Notes: generated from the sequence alone by a model not told the origin. 64,000 nt of DNA from DTU013 sp964512095 (GCA_964512095.1 CAZEIH010000010.1:15310-79309); one strand, 5' to 3'; shown: positions 1 to 9,997, numbered from the stretch's first letter. Translations and numbers: made by a program.

Positions 1-974
1 TTTGGCATTCCATATACTACACATGACAATTCATCCTGGCAAATAATTACTGCATTGTTGGCTTCCTTGATTTTTACGACTCCTTCCATACCATCACTTC
101 CCATACCAGTCATAATAATCCCAATAACATTAGGAAATCCTGTTTGTGCAATGGAATCCATCAGTGCATTAACTGCTGGTCTGTGGCCACTCATTGCCTT
201 TTCCTTTGTAAGACGGATTTTCATAGTGTTATTCTTGCTTTTTTCAACTACCATATGAAAATCTCCAGGAGCTATATAGGCAAAGCCCGGCTTGATGGTC
301 TCTGCTTCCTCGCCCTCCTTAACAGTTAATCCACTAAGTGTGTTGAGCCTGTCAGCCAAGGACTTAGTGAATCCCGGAGGCATATGCTGAACAACGAGAA
401 CAGCCGCCGAAATATCCTCAGGTATATACGGTATGACCTCCTGCAAAGCCCTGGGCCCCCCTGTAGATGTTCCAATAACAATTAAGGCCTTCAGCTTTCT
501 TTTCTTACTCTTTCCACGGACCAGAGCCGTTTCCTTCTTTGCTGTATGCTTTTTGCTTCGCCTGTTTTGAAGGATATCGTAAGCCATCCTTATTTTTTCA
601 AAAATCTCAGCCTTTTTCTCTTCTCCTGATATTTCAAATAGTCCTGTAGGTTTAGTAATAAAATCAATAGCACCCGATTCAAGGGCTTCTATAGTCAACT
701 TGCCTCCATTTACAGTCATGCTGCTTAGCATTATAACCGTGGCGTCGGTTATCTTCTGAATCTCTCTCAAGCAACTTAATCCATCCATAGAAGGCATATC
801 TATGTCTAGTGTTATTACATCAGGCTTCATTTCTTTGACCCTATCAAGGGCTTCAAGTCCATTCCGGGCAGTGGCTACGACCTTAATATCCTTTGTACTG
901 CCCATAATATCTGCCAACATTTTCCGCATAAAAGCTGAATCATCTACTACAAGGACTCCTATGGTTTTTGCCAT
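1..974 (-). CDS. cheB: CheB chemotaxis protein-glutamate methylesterase (3' end beyond window)
   Basis: Chemoreceptor methylesterase/deamidase. CheY~P-like phosphorylation of its receiver domain activates removal of methyl groups from MCP glutamates, giving adaptation. The frame opens at an ATG at 974 (MAKTIGVLVVDDS) and stays open to the left edge, so about 324 residues are visible of a usual ~350. The receiver domain spans about residues 3-120, with the DD pair at 11-12, phosphoacceptor D57 in TLDIDMP and K in ITKPTG. The C-terminal esterase domain shows the triad in GTSTGGP (Ser), QHMPPGFT (His) and GMGSDGMEG (Asp). It is the last visible gene of the flagellar operon, following ycgR by only 3 bp. 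The C-terminus is lost only through the window edge. Confidence 0.96.
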   Translation of the reverse strand, partial: MAKTIGVLVVDDSAFMRKMLADIMGSTKDIKVVATARNGLEALDRVKEMKPDVITLDIDMPSMDGLSCLREIQKITDATVIMLSSMTVNGGKLTIEALESGAIDFITKPTGLFEISGEEKKAEIFEKIRMAYDILQNRRSKKHTAKKETALVRGKSKKRKLKALIVIGTSTGGPRALQEVIPYIPEDISAAVLVVQHMPPGFTKSLADRLNTLSGLTVKEGEEAETIKPGFAYIAPGDFHMVVEKSKNNTMKIRLTKEKAMSGHRPAVNALMDSIAQTGFPNVIGIIMTGMGSDGMEGVVKIKEANNAVIICQDELSCVVYGMP

Positions 975-977
975 TGA

Positions 978-1691
978 CTAAATCATTCCTTTTTTAATTA
1001 GTTTGCGTTGTTCATTAAATATAAATCTAATTACCTTTTCTCTATTATTGTCACTTATCTCTACAAACTCAATACCTGCCGAGTATTTGTATTTACTAAC
1101 TTTTCTTATTCTTTCACATCTTACTAGCTTTCCTATAAAGCTTATCTTCCCAAACCTACCAGTAGAAATTTCGCAATTCATAAGGCTATCTATTTCAATC
1201 TTTTCGTTGAGGAGAAGATATATACCACCTCCGCTTAAATCAGTTGCCAGAGTCTTTTCATATGGCATATCGGTATACTCTTCATATGGTATCTCGGTAT
1301 AAACTTGGTCAAAATATGAAATCACCCTGTATCGGACCTCTAAAAGCATATCAAGCCTGTAATAGTCACGCCTTTGTATCCGTACAATCTCTCCAAGCTT
1401 TTCTATAAACAGGACATGAAGATTATTTTCAATACCCCTTCCCCTGATTATAGCCCTGAATCTATTCAAATCCAGCAGTGTCTTTGTTCTCTTCAAAAAA
1501 TATATCTCTATCAATGTACCGGTTTCTAGGGGAACAATGTTCCCTTCATATATTGGAGCAGCAATAGCAGCTGTATCGTCTTCCTCAAGCCATTCAAGCT
1601 GACTTACATATACTCTTTTGTCATTTGAAGGCAAATAGTCTGCAACCTCAATTTCAAGCTTTGTACCTATTTCAACTTCTGACAATTTCAT
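978..1691 (-). CDS. ycgR: YcgR-like flagellar brake protein with PilZ domain
   Basis: A c-di-GMP responsive protein of the YcgR/YpfA (DgrA) type that slows or stops the flagellar motor when c-di-GMP is bound. The 237 residues split into an N-terminal YcgR domain (about 1-95) and a C-terminal PilZ domain (about 96-225). The PilZ c-di-GMP contacts are visible as RIQRRDYYR (RxxxR-type) near residue 105 and DLSGGGI (D/NxSxxG) near residue 152. It lies between flhG and cheB in the motility operon, which supports a motor-control role. Binding is inferred from motif conservation only. Confidence 0.9.
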   Translation of the reverse strand: MKLSEVEIGTKLEIEVADYLPSNDKRVYVSQLEWLEEDDTAAIAAPIYEGNIVPLETGTLIEIYFLKRTKTLLDLNRFRAIIRGRGIENNLHVLFIEKLGEIVRIQRRDYYRLDMLLEVRYRVISYFDQVYTEIPYEEYTDMPYEKTLATDLSGGGIYLLLNEKIEIDSLMNCEISTGRFGKISFIGKLVRCERIRKVSKYKYSAGIEFVEISDNNREKVIRFIFNEQRKLIKKGMI

Positions 1692-1713
1692 TAGCTTTTC
1701 CTCACTGATCTGA

Positions 1714-2625
1714 TTATGCCTTCATAAAGCTTACCAGTCTGCTCAGGAAACCCCTAATCCCACTATTCTGATTCACTTCACCTGAACTGCCCCTTGGCAT
1801 AAACTTTTCGGATATTTCCCTAATATTCTTTGCTGCCTGGCTTTTCGGGTACATTATTGAAAATGGTTGCTGCTGCTTAACAGCCTTTACAACTGACTCA
1901 TCATGCAGTATGTACCCAGCAGGCTCCAGGCTAATCCCTAAAAACTTTCCAGCTACAAGTACCAGCTTGTTAAGCACATCATTGGCTTCAGCGTTGCTTT
2001 CAGATTTATTCACAATAACGCTGATTTTCTTTTCCTTATCCCTGTTGGATACCATTTTAATCAGTGCATATGCATCAGTTATCGATGTTGGCTCCGGTGT
2101 TGTCACCAGTAACACCTCATCGGCTGCTACAATAAAGCTCATCACATTCTCAGATAGTCCAGCCCCTGTGTCAATTATAATAATATCTGCAAGCTTATCA
2201 AGCATTGCCATGTTCTCAATGAATCTTGATATCTGCTGTTGGTCAAGCTTGATAAGATCCTCAACCCCTGAACCTCCAGAAATAAACTTGGTATTTCTGG
2301 GTCCATTCGTCAATATTTCAAGTATGTTTTTCTTGTTCTTTATAACATCCAACAACGTATACTGGGGTATAATCCCAAAAAGCACATCTATATTAGCTAG
2401 TCCAAAATCTGCATCAAGCATAATTACCCTTTGTTTCTGTTCACTTAGTGCTATAGCAAGGTTTATAGTTATGTTTGTCTTTCCTACCCCACCTTTTCCG
2501 CTAGTCACAGTAATGACCCTTGCAGATCGTTTCACCGGTGCTACAGGCGTAAGCACCCTATTTGCAGCTTGTTTAAGTTTAAGGTTATCAATAACCTGCC
2601 TTAGTTTTTCCGCCTGATCCATCAT
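1714..2625 (-). CDS. flhG: FlhG (YlxH/MinD-like) flagellar number regulator ATPase
   Basis: A ParA/MinD-family ATPase that partners FlhF to set flagellar number and placement, acting at the membrane and on FliM/FliY C-ring assembly. The 303 residues contain the deviant Walker A SGKGGVGKTN near residue 42, the switch region DADFGLAN near 70 and IIIDTGAG near 145. The amphipathic C-terminus (GFLSRLVSFMKA) is typical of membrane-targeting helices in this family. The start overlaps the end of flhF by 4 bp, so the two are translationally coupled. Confidence 0.94.
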   Translation of the reverse strand: MMDQAEKLRQVIDNLKLKQAANRVLTPVAPVKRSARVITVTSGKGGVGKTNITINLAIALSEQKQRVIMLDADFGLANIDVLFGIIPQYTLLDVIKNKKNILEILTNGPRNTKFISGGSGVEDLIKLDQQQISRFIENMAMLDKLADIIIIDTGAGLSENVMSFIVAADEVLLVTTPEPTSITDAYALIKMVSNRDKEKKISVIVNKSESNAEANDVLNKLVLVAGKFLGISLEPAGYILHDESVVKAVKQQQPFSIMYPKSQAAKNIREISEKFMPRGSSGEVNQNSGIRGFLSRLVSFMKA

Positions 2626-3806
2626 CTGGTGTAGCTCCCTATAAGATTCTTCGTTATCTTCTCGATATTAGCTGTTTCAATATCATCAGGCACGCTTTGT
2701 CCAGTCGTAATGTATGAAAGACTCTTTCCAGTCAGGTATCTCGCATTTAGAATAATTCCCTGAACCGGTGCTTCGTCTATTTTTGTGAAAATCAATTTGT
2801 AATCCTTCAAAAAACTATAGCTATTTAGGATTTCCCGGCAGTTTGTTATACTTGTCGTAGCGCTGAGAACAAGATAAATTTCATCTGCCTCCGTGGCTGC
2901 TATTAATGCCTTCAGCTCTTCAAATTGAGGTCTGTTCCTATGACTCCTGCCTGCTGTGTCTATCAATACCAAATCCTTATCAGAATTTTGTTTTATCGCT
3001 TCCTTTATTTCTAATGGTGTATATGCAACTGACACTGGTATCCCAAGTATCTCCGCATATGTCTTTAGCTGTTCCACTGCTGCAATTCGATAAGTATCTG
3101 CCGTAATCAAACCAACACTTTTTTTCTGGTTTAAAAGACAATTTGCAGCTATCTTTGCAAGGGTAGTGGTCTTTCCAACTCCAGTAGGTCCTACAAATAT
3201 TACAATAGTCGGTTTGCCTTCTGTTCCTGGCCTGATGATGTCAGGCTTACCTAGCAAACCGGCTATGACACCTGATAATTGGGCTGCCATATCATTGACT
3301 CCTGCAGTCTTTCCTAGCCTTGTTGCAGCTAAATCAGTCAGCTTTCTGGCAATACTCGCTTCAACTTCATTACCTAGAAGATTTTTATAAAATATTTCGA
3401 TATTTCTGGAAAACTGATTGTCCTTCACCTCTTCGTTTTGCTTATAAGGGGTTTTATCATCATTTTTGACCTGAGAAAATAGCTTCTGAAGCATCCCTTC
3501 AATGTTGGTTATTTTATTCTCCAGATTAGCGATTTTTTCCTCCTTTTCGTCAAAATTAGTTTTATCAGCAGTAAAGTTGCTATTTGACTGAATTAGCCTG
3601 GCTTTAGGTGCCTCATTTTCGTGCTTAGATTCGCTATACTCATCCACAGCAGCAAGGACTTCTACCAGTGGCTTTGAGAATAGGCCAATAAGACCCTTTT
3701 TCTTGACCCTTTTTGTATTAAGAATAAGAGCCTCGCTTCCCAAGTCCATTTTCACCTTCAATATTGCTTCCTGTGTATTCTTCGCAATGTAGCGGCGGAT
3801 TTTCAT
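2622..3806 (-). CDS. flhF: FlhF SRP-type GTPase
   Basis: An SRP-family GTPase that recruits early flagellar parts to the assembly site. In its 394 residues the first ~170 form the variable, charged B domain and the rest the NG GTPase domain. Visible motifs are the P-loop GPTGVGKTTTLAK near residue 205, DTYRIAAVEQL (G2/I-box region), DTAGR (G3) near 284 and the FTKID guanine-specificity motif near 340. It sits between flhA and flhG, the usual order in Clostridia and Bacilli. Confidence 0.96.
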   Translation of the reverse strand: MKIRRYIAKNTQEAILKVKMDLGSEALILNTKRVKKKGLIGLFSKPLVEVLAAVDEYSESKHENEAPKARLIQSNSNFTADKTNFDEKEEKIANLENKITNIEGMLQKLFSQVKNDDKTPYKQNEEVKDNQFSRNIEIFYKNLLGNEVEASIARKLTDLAATRLGKTAGVNDMAAQLSGVIAGLLGKPDIIRPGTEGKPTIVIFVGPTGVGKTTTLAKIAANCLLNQKKSVGLITADTYRIAAVEQLKTYAEILGIPVSVAYTPLEIKEAIKQNSDKDLVLIDTAGRSHRNRPQFEELKALIAATEADEIYLVLSATTSITNCREILNSYSFLKDYKLIFTKIDEAPVQGIILNARYLTGKSLSYITTGQSVPDDIETANIEKITKNLIGSYTR

Positions 3807-3896
3807 AGTACCCTCGCTTAAATTATTTAAATAAGCCTCAATTTATTTTATCATAAATATATGTCTTTTGCTATTTATGTATAAAAATCGACAAAC

Positions 3897-5921
3897 TCAC
3901 ACACTTACTACTCCTACCGACTGAATCTCCATCTCTGGGTCTAATTCATTATAGGACAAAACAACTAGCCCCGGTATCGATTGGTCCGCAAGCTTCTTAA
4001 AATAGAGTCTTACAACCGGCGATGCCAGTACAATGGGCTGTTGTCCAAGCTGAACCAGCTTTTGTACCTGCCTCGATAAATTTCCCAGTATTGTATTGGT
4101 CATACTTGGATCCAGTGTAAGATATGAACCCGTCTCTGTTTTTTGCAGTGAATCCAAAAGTAGCTGTTCTAGCTTTGGGTCCAATGTTATTACACTAGAT
4201 CTCTTCTCAGTAAAAAACTTTTTGGATATAGCTCTGCCCAAGGCTTGACGTACATATTCGGTTAGCATATCGGGATCATGGGTCACTGGTGAATAATCTG
4301 CCAAAGTCTCCAATATTGTAACCATATCCCTTATTGAAACACCTTCCTTGAGAAGACTGGCCAATACCTTTTGAACCTCTCCCACTGTCATCAGCTTAGG
4401 TATCAGCTCATCAATAATAACTGGGTAGTTTTGTTTCACATTATCAAGGAGAACCTGGACCTCTTGCCTACCTGTGAGCTCATGTGCATACTTCTTTACA
4501 ATTTCCGTCAGATGGGTTGCTATTATCGATGGCGAATCAACTACAGTATATCCCAGCATTTCAGCTCTATCTCTTTGCTGCTCTGTTATCCAGATGGCAG
4601 GCAGTCCAAAAGCTGGCTCAGTTGTTTTTATACCATCAATTTCTTCTTCTACCAGGCCGGGATTCATAGCCATATAATTGTCAAGTATAAGCTCTCCACG
4701 AGCTACCTCAACTCCCTTTATTTTGATTTGATATTCATTAGGCGCCAGCTGTATATTGTCACGCAGCCTAATTATAGGTACAATCATGCCCAGCTCTAAC
4801 GCCAATTGCCTTCTTATCATAACAACTCTATCCAGCAGGTCGCCTCCCTGGTTTACATCTGCCAACGGTATGACTCCGTAACCAAACTCCAGTTCAATGG
4901 GATCTATCTGAAGTAGCGTGACCACATTTTCAGGCTTCCGTATTTCCTCTACCTCTATTTCCTCAACCTTGACATCTTCCTTCTTCTGGTCAGCAATCTG
5001 TTGCCTGGACATAGTAGATGCGATGAACGCAAGTACTGCAGCCATTAATAGGAATGGTATAGTGGGAAGGAAAAGAGAAAGGATTACACTCAGTGCAGAA
5101 GCCAAATAAAGAACCTTTGGGTTGCTAAATATCTGTTTAATAAAATCAGAGCTCAAATCGGACTCAGAAGCTGCTCTTGTAACAATAAAGCTGGTTGCTG
5201 TTGATATCATGAGGGCTGGTATCTGGCTCACAAGGCCGTCGCCTATTGTCAATATCGCATAGGTTGAAAGAGCTTCCTGAATAGTTTCGCCCCTTGAAAC
5301 CATTCCCATTACTAAGCCGCCGATAATGTTCAAAACTGTGATGATAATACCCATTATGGCGTCGCTTTTTACAAACTTACTGGCACCATCCATAGCACCG
5401 TAAAAGTCTGCTTCCCGCTGTACCTTCTTACGTCTTTCCTTAGCTTCACTTTCGTTTATAAGACCCGAATTAAGATCAGCATCGATTGCCATCTGTTTTC
5501 CAGGCATTGCATCGAGGGTAAACCTCGCTGCCACCTCAGCCACTCTTTCTGCACCTCTCGTTATTACAAGGAAATTAACAAGGGTTATTAGAATGAATAT
5601 GATAAACCCGACAACCAGGTCATTTCCCCCAACAAACCTTCCAAAACCGGCAATGACATCTCCTGCTTCACCCTGGCCAATTATCATCCTTGATGTGCTG
5701 ACATTCAAGGCTAGCCTGAACATTGTCGTAAGGACCAGCAAAGAAGGGAAAATTGACATCTGCAGAGCTTCTCTCATATAAACTGTATTGAGAAGAATAA
5801 TAACAGATATCATAATATTGATTGCAAGCAAAATATCAATTAATATCCCCGGCAAAGGTATTATAAATGCTAAAACTATTGCGATAACTATTACCGGTAC
5901 CGTAACATCTCTGAATTTCAC
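3897..5921 (-). CDS. flhA: FlhA flagellar export apparatus protein
   Basis: The large export-gate subunit of the flagellar type III secretion system. It forms the nonameric ring that docks FliI/FliJ and chaperone-substrate complexes. The N-terminal ~310 residues carry about eight membrane segments, and the signature cytoplasmic loop includes RFTLDAMPGKQMAID. The soluble C-terminal domain runs to the end. A GTG at 5921 is preferred as start: AAAGGGGG lies 9-10 bases before it, while the longer frame could only open at a TTG at 5957 without a ribosome site. From 5921 the protein has 674 residues, normal for FlhA. Confidence 0.96.
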   Translation of the reverse strand: MKFRDVTVPVIVIAIVLAFIIPLPGILIDILLAINIMISVIILLNTVYMREALQMSIFPSLLVLTTMFRLALNVSTSRMIIGQGEAGDVIAGFGRFVGGNDLVVGFIIFILITLVNFLVITRGAERVAEVAARFTLDAMPGKQMAIDADLNSGLINESEAKERRKKVQREADFYGAMDGASKFVKSDAIMGIIITVLNIIGGLVMGMVSRGETIQEALSTYAILTIGDGLVSQIPALMISTATSFIVTRAASESDLSSDFIKQIFSNPKVLYLASALSVILSLFLPTIPFLLMAAVLAFIASTMSRQQIADQKKEDVKVEEIEVEEIRKPENVVTLLQIDPIELEFGYGVIPLADVNQGGDLLDRVVMIRRQLALELGMIVPIIRLRDNIQLAPNEYQIKIKGVEVARGELILDNYMAMNPGLVEEEIDGIKTTEPAFGLPAIWITEQQRDRAEMLGYTVVDSPSIIATHLTEIVKKYAHELTGRQEVQVLLDNVKQNYPVIIDELIPKLMTVGEVQKVLASLLKEGVSIRDMVTILETLADYSPVTHDPDMLTEYVRQALGRAISKKFFTEKRSSVITLDPKLEQLLLDSLQKTETGSYLTLDPSMTNTILGNLSRQVQKLVQLGQQPIVLASPVVRLYFKKLADQSIPGLVVLSYNELDPEMEIQSVGVVSV

Positions 5922-5966
5922 CCTCTTGTGGCCCCCTTTCTGTATTATTGTGAACAAACAAAATCA

Positions 5967-7076
5967 TCATCCTGCCACTGTTTTGCCCTTTAGGCTGTAA
6001 ACAAAGGCAAGTACTTCAGCCACAGCCTGATAAAGCTCTTGTGGAATAGCCTGTCCAATCTCAACCGTGTCGAATATGGCCCTGGCTAGCGGTTTATTCT
6101 CCACTATCTCTACTTTGTTGTCCTTTGCAATTTCCTTTATCCTAATAGCTGTATAATCCTGGCCCTTTGCTAGTAAAACAGGAGCTTCGGCGGTCTGTGC
6201 ATCATATTTTATTGCACATGCAAAGTGTGTAGGATTTGTTATTATAACATCTGCCTTTGGAACCTCCTGCATCATCCTCCGCATAGACATTTGCCGCTGT
6301 TTCTGTTTAATCTTCGACTTAATTTCCGGATTTCCTTCAATTTGCTTATATTCTTCTTTAACCTCCTGCTTGGTCATTTTCATGTTCTTTTCAAATTCCC
6401 ACCACTGGTAAGCAAAATCGAAGCCTCCTATAACAACTAGCACCATACATATTCTGATAGCTAAATCCATAGTTGTAATGCCGATAAAGGACGCTATGCC
6501 CATAATATCCACATCCATAAGGCTTACTACTGTATTAACCTTATTGTCTAAATAGGAATAGGTCACATACCCTATAGCCGCTACCTTCACTACAGCCTTT
6601 AGCAGTTCAACAATACCCCTCATTGAAAATAATCTCTTCACACCGGAGATGGGGCTAATTCTGCTAAAGTTTGGCTTGAGGGTTTCAATGGTAAATAGAA
6701 AGCCCACTTGGGCATATCCGACTATCAGCCCCGTAAAAAGCCCTACCAGCAATATTGGTCCCACTGCTTTAAAAAAAACCAACAAACCGTCAGTGAAAAC
6801 TCTCAGCAGTATATCCGGCATGTAGAGATTTTCTATTTGAGGATATTCTGTAAAAACCTTTACTGCAAAATCTGCTAGTTGCTTGTATATATTGCCTCCA
6901 AACAAACGCAGGGATATAAATATAAATAACAAAACCAAGGTCGTTGATATTTCCCTGCTTTGAAAGACTTGACCCTTTTTTCGCGCCTCCCGCCTCTTTT
7001 TTGGGGTGGCTTTTTCTGTCTTATCCCCGCCTCCGGGTCCTTCAGCGAATAACTGGAGGTTTATCTTATAAATCAT
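5967..7076 (-). CDS. flhB: FlhB flagellar export switch protein
   Basis: The substrate-specificity switch of the flagellar export gate, changing export from rod/hook to filament proteins. It has 369 residues with four membrane segments between about 30 and 215, then a charged linker and the autocleaved cytoplasmic domain. The cleavage motif NPTH is seen in ITNPTHFACAIKYD near residue 285. The start ATG overlaps the fliR stop (ATGA), showing coupling. The C-terminus is short and ends in VYSLKGKTVAG. Confidence 0.96.
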   Translation of the reverse strand: MIYKINLQLFAEGPGGGDKTEKATPKKRREARKKGQVFQSREISTTLVLLFIFISLRLFGGNIYKQLADFAVKVFTEYPQIENLYMPDILLRVFTDGLLVFFKAVGPILLVGLFTGLIVGYAQVGFLFTIETLKPNFSRISPISGVKRLFSMRGIVELLKAVVKVAAIGYVTYSYLDNKVNTVVSLMDVDIMGIASFIGITTMDLAIRICMVLVVIGGFDFAYQWWEFEKNMKMTKQEVKEEYKQIEGNPEIKSKIKQKQRQMSMRRMMQEVPKADVIITNPTHFACAIKYDAQTAEAPVLLAKGQDYTAIRIKEIAKDNKVEIVENKPLARAIFDTVEIGQAIPQELYQAVAEVLAFVYSLKGKTVAG

Positions 7077-7861
7077 CCCGGATTAAGCTCCTTTATATAG
7101 TTGATTACACTTGTGCTCATAAGCTCAAAAACCATTTGCATAACTGATATGAACATGGGTACTGTAATTACGATTACTATTAGCCCAATAATTATCTTCA
7201 GAGGCATACCTACCACAAATATATTCATCTGAGGCACCATCCTGGAAACTGTCCCCAGAGCTACATCCAGTATCAGTACTGTCGCCACAATGGGCGCAGC
7301 TATTTTGAAGCCTGTTGCCAAGACTGTTCCAAAGAGAATAAGGACACTATTGGATATTTCAGAGCTAAAAACAGCTGTCCCAAGAGGTAATGTTTCAAAG
7401 CTGTCAAAAAGAGCTTTAATCAACATGTGATGCCCATCCATTAAGAGGAACAGTAGCATACTGATAATAAAATAGATGTTTGATGTAATAGGCACTTGAA
7501 TATTACTCATAGGATCCATAACATTAACAACACCAAAGCCTATCTGCATATCAATAATTTCACCTGCTATATATATGGCTGTATAAGCAAGGTATGCCAC
7601 ATATCCCATTGAAAGCCCGATGAGGAACTCCTTCATTATAAGCAGAGCATAACCTAACAGATTATCATCATATTGTGCAGCTTGTAAAGCTGTCGTATTG
7701 ACAAGGATCAATGAAATAAAAAAAGAAAAACCGATCTTGAAGTAGGTTGGCATATTTCTTCTTCCAAAAATCGGTGCTACGACAAAAAGACCAGTCATTC
7801 TAACAAAGACCAGCAGAAATACTTCAAAGCCATTTATAACTAAACCTGCCGGTATTTGCAC
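7073..7861 (-). CDS. fliR: FliR flagellar export gate protein
   Basis: An integral membrane part of the FliPQR export gate at the base of the flagellum. Its 262 residues contain about six hydrophobic segments and the family feature FVRMTGLFVVAPIFGRRNMP near the N-terminus. The start is a GTG with AGGAGG eight bases upstream. It lies between fliQ and flhB and overlaps the latter by 4 bp. Confidence 0.95.
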   Translation of the reverse strand: MQIPAGLVINGFEVFLLVFVRMTGLFVVAPIFGRRNMPTYFKIGFSFFISLILVNTTALQAAQYDDNLLGYALLIMKEFLIGLSMGYVAYLAYTAIYIAGEIIDMQIGFGVVNVMDPMSNIQVPITSNIYFIISMLLFLLMDGHHMLIKALFDSFETLPLGTAVFSSEISNSVLILFGTVLATGFKIAAPIVATVLILDVALGTVSRMVPQMNIFVVGMPLKIIIGLIVIVITVPMFISVMQMVFELMSTSVINYIKELNPG

Positions 7862-7891
7862 ACATTTAACCTCCTGTAAATAAAGTCAACC

Positions 7892-8161
7892 TTACCTGAT
7901 TAATTGCAATATACTCTCATACAAGCCTTCTGTATATTCTATCAGCATGGTAAGCATCCACGAGCCTAGAACAGCAACTGTCAAAATTACCGTCAATATC
8001 TTTGGTATAAAAGACAAAGTCGCCTCCTGTATCTGGGTAGTAGCTTGGAATACGCTTACAGCCAAACCCACAATTAAGCTGACTAAAAGCAGTGGACCTG
8101 AAACATATATAACTGTCAACAAAGCATTCTGCGCTATACTTACTACTGTATCCTGATCCAT
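7892..8161 (-). CDS. fliQ: FliQ flagellar export gate protein
   Basis: A small two-helix membrane protein of the FliP5-Q4-R1 export gate. It has 89 residues with two membrane segments (about 15-40 and 52-75) separated by the polar stretch FQATTQIQEATLSFIPK, a family signature. It has the usual length, and a GGAGGT-type ribosome site stands just before the ATG. It follows fliP and precedes fliR as in most Firmicutes. Confidence 0.95.
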   Translation of the reverse strand: MDQDTVVSIAQNALLTVIYVSGPLLLVSLIVGLAVSVFQATTQIQEATLSFIPKILTVILTVAVLGSWMLTMLIEYTEGLYESILQLIR

Positions 8162-8205
8162 CCTCTACCTCCTGTCAACGATCTTACAGCATAAATTATG
8201 CCTGG

Positions 8206-8979
8206 CTATGTTATGAACGACATAACTAAAGTTTTAGAAACTAGATTCCAACCACCAACCATTATAAACAGCAATATTTTAAATGGCAGCGATATCATTA
8301 TGGGAGGGAGCATCATCATGCCCATAGACATTAATGTACTTGCCACAACCATATCTATTATGAGAAAGGGTATATAAATGAGGAAGCCTATTTTAAAGGC
8401 AATAGTTAATTCATTAATAATAAATGCCGGTATAACAACTGTCAGAGGCAGATCCATAGGATCTGCAACAGGAGTTTCAATTTTTGCCAGATTAACAAAA
8501 AACGCAAGATCCTTTTCGTTGTCACCAAATTGCTTGAGCATAAAGCCCTTAATAGCTCGAGAAGAATTATCAAGAGCCTGTTCCTGAGATATTTCCTCTC
8601 TGTTAAAGGGTTCATATGCCTGTGTGTTAATGTCACTGATAACAGGTGTCATAATAAAAAGGGACAAAAATAAAGCAAGCCCAATCAGAACCTGATTAGG
8701 TGGCATCTGCTGTGTGCCTAGAGCATTTCGTAGAAATGATAGAACAATTATTATTCTTGTAAAGGAGGTCATCATAATGATGATAGATGGTGCCAGGGCT
8801 AAAACGGTCAGCAAAAGTAATATTTGGATGCTGGAAGAAACCTCCTGAGGAGTAGATGCCTGCTCTACATCGAACCCAAACTTAAATGGAAAGATGGGCT
8901 CCGCAAAGACATCTGAACTCATAAAAGTCATTATAGATAATATAACTGCGATTTTTAAACCTCTCAGCCTACTTATCAT
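8206..8979 (-). CDS. fliP: FliP flagellar export gate protein
   Basis: The main pore-forming subunit of the export gate. An N-terminal signal-type hydrophobic segment is followed by VFAEP, then four membrane segments. Family motifs include ASLMSMGMMMLPP-like SMGMMMLPPIMISLPFKIL near the C-terminus and SFLRNALGTQQMPPNQVL. The ATG at 8979 is chosen. A TTG at 8991 would also be in frame but has no properly spaced ribosome site. Either start overlaps the end of fliO, so translation is probably coupled. Confidence 0.94.
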   Translation of the reverse strand: MISRLRGLKIAVILSIMTFMSSDVFAEPIFPFKFGFDVEQASTPQEVSSSIQILLLLTVLALAPSIIIMMTSFTRIIIVLSFLRNALGTQQMPPNQVLIGLALFLSLFIMTPVISDINTQAYEPFNREEISQEQALDNSSRAIKGFMLKQFGDNEKDLAFFVNLAKIETPVADPMDLPLTVVIPAFIINELTIAFKIGFLIYIPFLIIDMVVASTLMSMGMMMLPPIMISLPFKILLFIMVGGWNLVSKTLVMSFIT

Positions 8980-9478
8980 TTGTAACTTCAACCCCGTCTT
9001 TTTTGACCTCTTTGTGTTTATTACTATTAATAATAGTTTTTAATCTTTCCAGGTTTGTCTTAAATCCGTCTCCGTTGACCTGATTAGAAGTACCCTCATT
9101 ATTTATCGGAGACGACCTTTGTTTTTTTGCTCTATACATACCGCTGTATTTTTCTAGAATAGCCTTAAAATCAAAGCGGTTGTCCATATTCTCAGAACTA
9201 TCTTCGATAGCCTCAGACTCATCCATTTCAACGGTTGACATAAATTCTACAGATTTGGATGTTGATGCAATAAGCACATAGCTGTTTCCGGCCTTTACTA
9301 GGTGCAGTTTTTTATCAGGTCCAAGCATTACTGTTTCCATAACACTGATGTTTTTGCCCCTCATTGTCTTATTCTGCTTTTGAGCGATATATCTGGTAGT
9401 AACATATGTTAAAAAAAGTATCACCAAAAACCCTATCAGTAACAGAACAATTTTTAGGATGTTATCTATATCTGGCAT
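8969..9478 (-). CDS. fliO: FliO/FliZ flagellar biosynthesis protein
   Basis: A bitopic membrane protein that helps assemble or stabilise the FliP complex. It has 169 residues: one membrane helix at about 7-27, then a compact FliO-type domain (GPDKKLHLVKAGNSYVLIA) and a long low-complexity, charged C-terminal tail. The assignment rests on that domain and on the position directly before fliP. The tail is longer than in many FliO proteins and is not conserved. Confidence 0.88.
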   Translation of the reverse strand: MPDIDNILKIVLLLIGFLVILFLTYVTTRYIAQKQNKTMRGKNISVMETVMLGPDKKLHLVKAGNSYVLIASTSKSVEFMSTVEMDESEAIEDSSENMDNRFDFKAILEKYSGMYRAKKQRSSPINNEGTSNQVNGDGFKTNLERLKTIINSNKHKEVKKDGVEVTNDK

Positions 9479-9541
9479 CGCTATCCCCCAGTTTACAAGC
9501 AGGCTTTAAGTTGTTTCACTGGCAAAGTCCGGTATACATCG

Positions 9542-9904
9542 TCAACCCAATACCTTTTTGACAGCCTCTATTACTCTCTCTGCCTGAAAGGGCTTAACAA
9601 TGAAATCCCTTGCTCCAGCCTGTATTGACTCAATTACCATTGCCTGTTGACCCATAGCAGAGCACATTATTACTTGGGAATCGGAATTCAGCTTGCGGAT
9701 CTCTTTGACTGCCTGTATACCATCTACTTCAGGCATGGTTATATCCATAATTACCAGATCAGGTGACAACTCCTTGTACTTTTCGATAGCACGACCTCCA
9801 TGTTCGGCTTCTCCAACTACTTCGTAGCCGTTCTTGGTCAAAATGTCTTTGATCATCATTCTCATAAATGCTGCGTCATCAACAATCAAGATCTTTTTTC
9901 CCAT
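9542..9904 (-). CDS. cheY: CheY chemotaxis response regulator
   Basis: A single-domain receiver that carries the phosphoryl signal from CheA to the C-ring proteins FliM and FliY. In its 120 residues the acidic pocket DD (10-11), phosphoacceptor D in LVIMDITMPEVDG near residue 54, T/S in MCSAMG and K in IVKPFQ are all visible. Its place between fliY and fliO in the flagellar operon is the usual Clostridia/Bacillus arrangement. Confidence 0.95.
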   Translation of the reverse strand: MGKKILIVDDAAFMRMMIKDILTKNGYEVVGEAEHGGRAIEKYKELSPDLVIMDITMPEVDGIQAVKEIRKLNSDSQVIMCSAMGQQAMVIESIQAGARDFIVKPFQAERVIEAVKKVLG

Positions 9905-9997
9905 AATCCTCTCCCCTTATTGTGTGTGTGTATTAAGTATTGAGCCATTTAGTTTATGTTAACATTTCACAGCCATATAATCAAGTTGCATTTTTAT

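Noticed and set aside
1910..2617. 235-codon plus-strand frame opposite flhG
   Set aside because: It is the mirror of a well-conserved gene, low-complexity Ser/Thr-rich, with no ribosome site or family resemblance.
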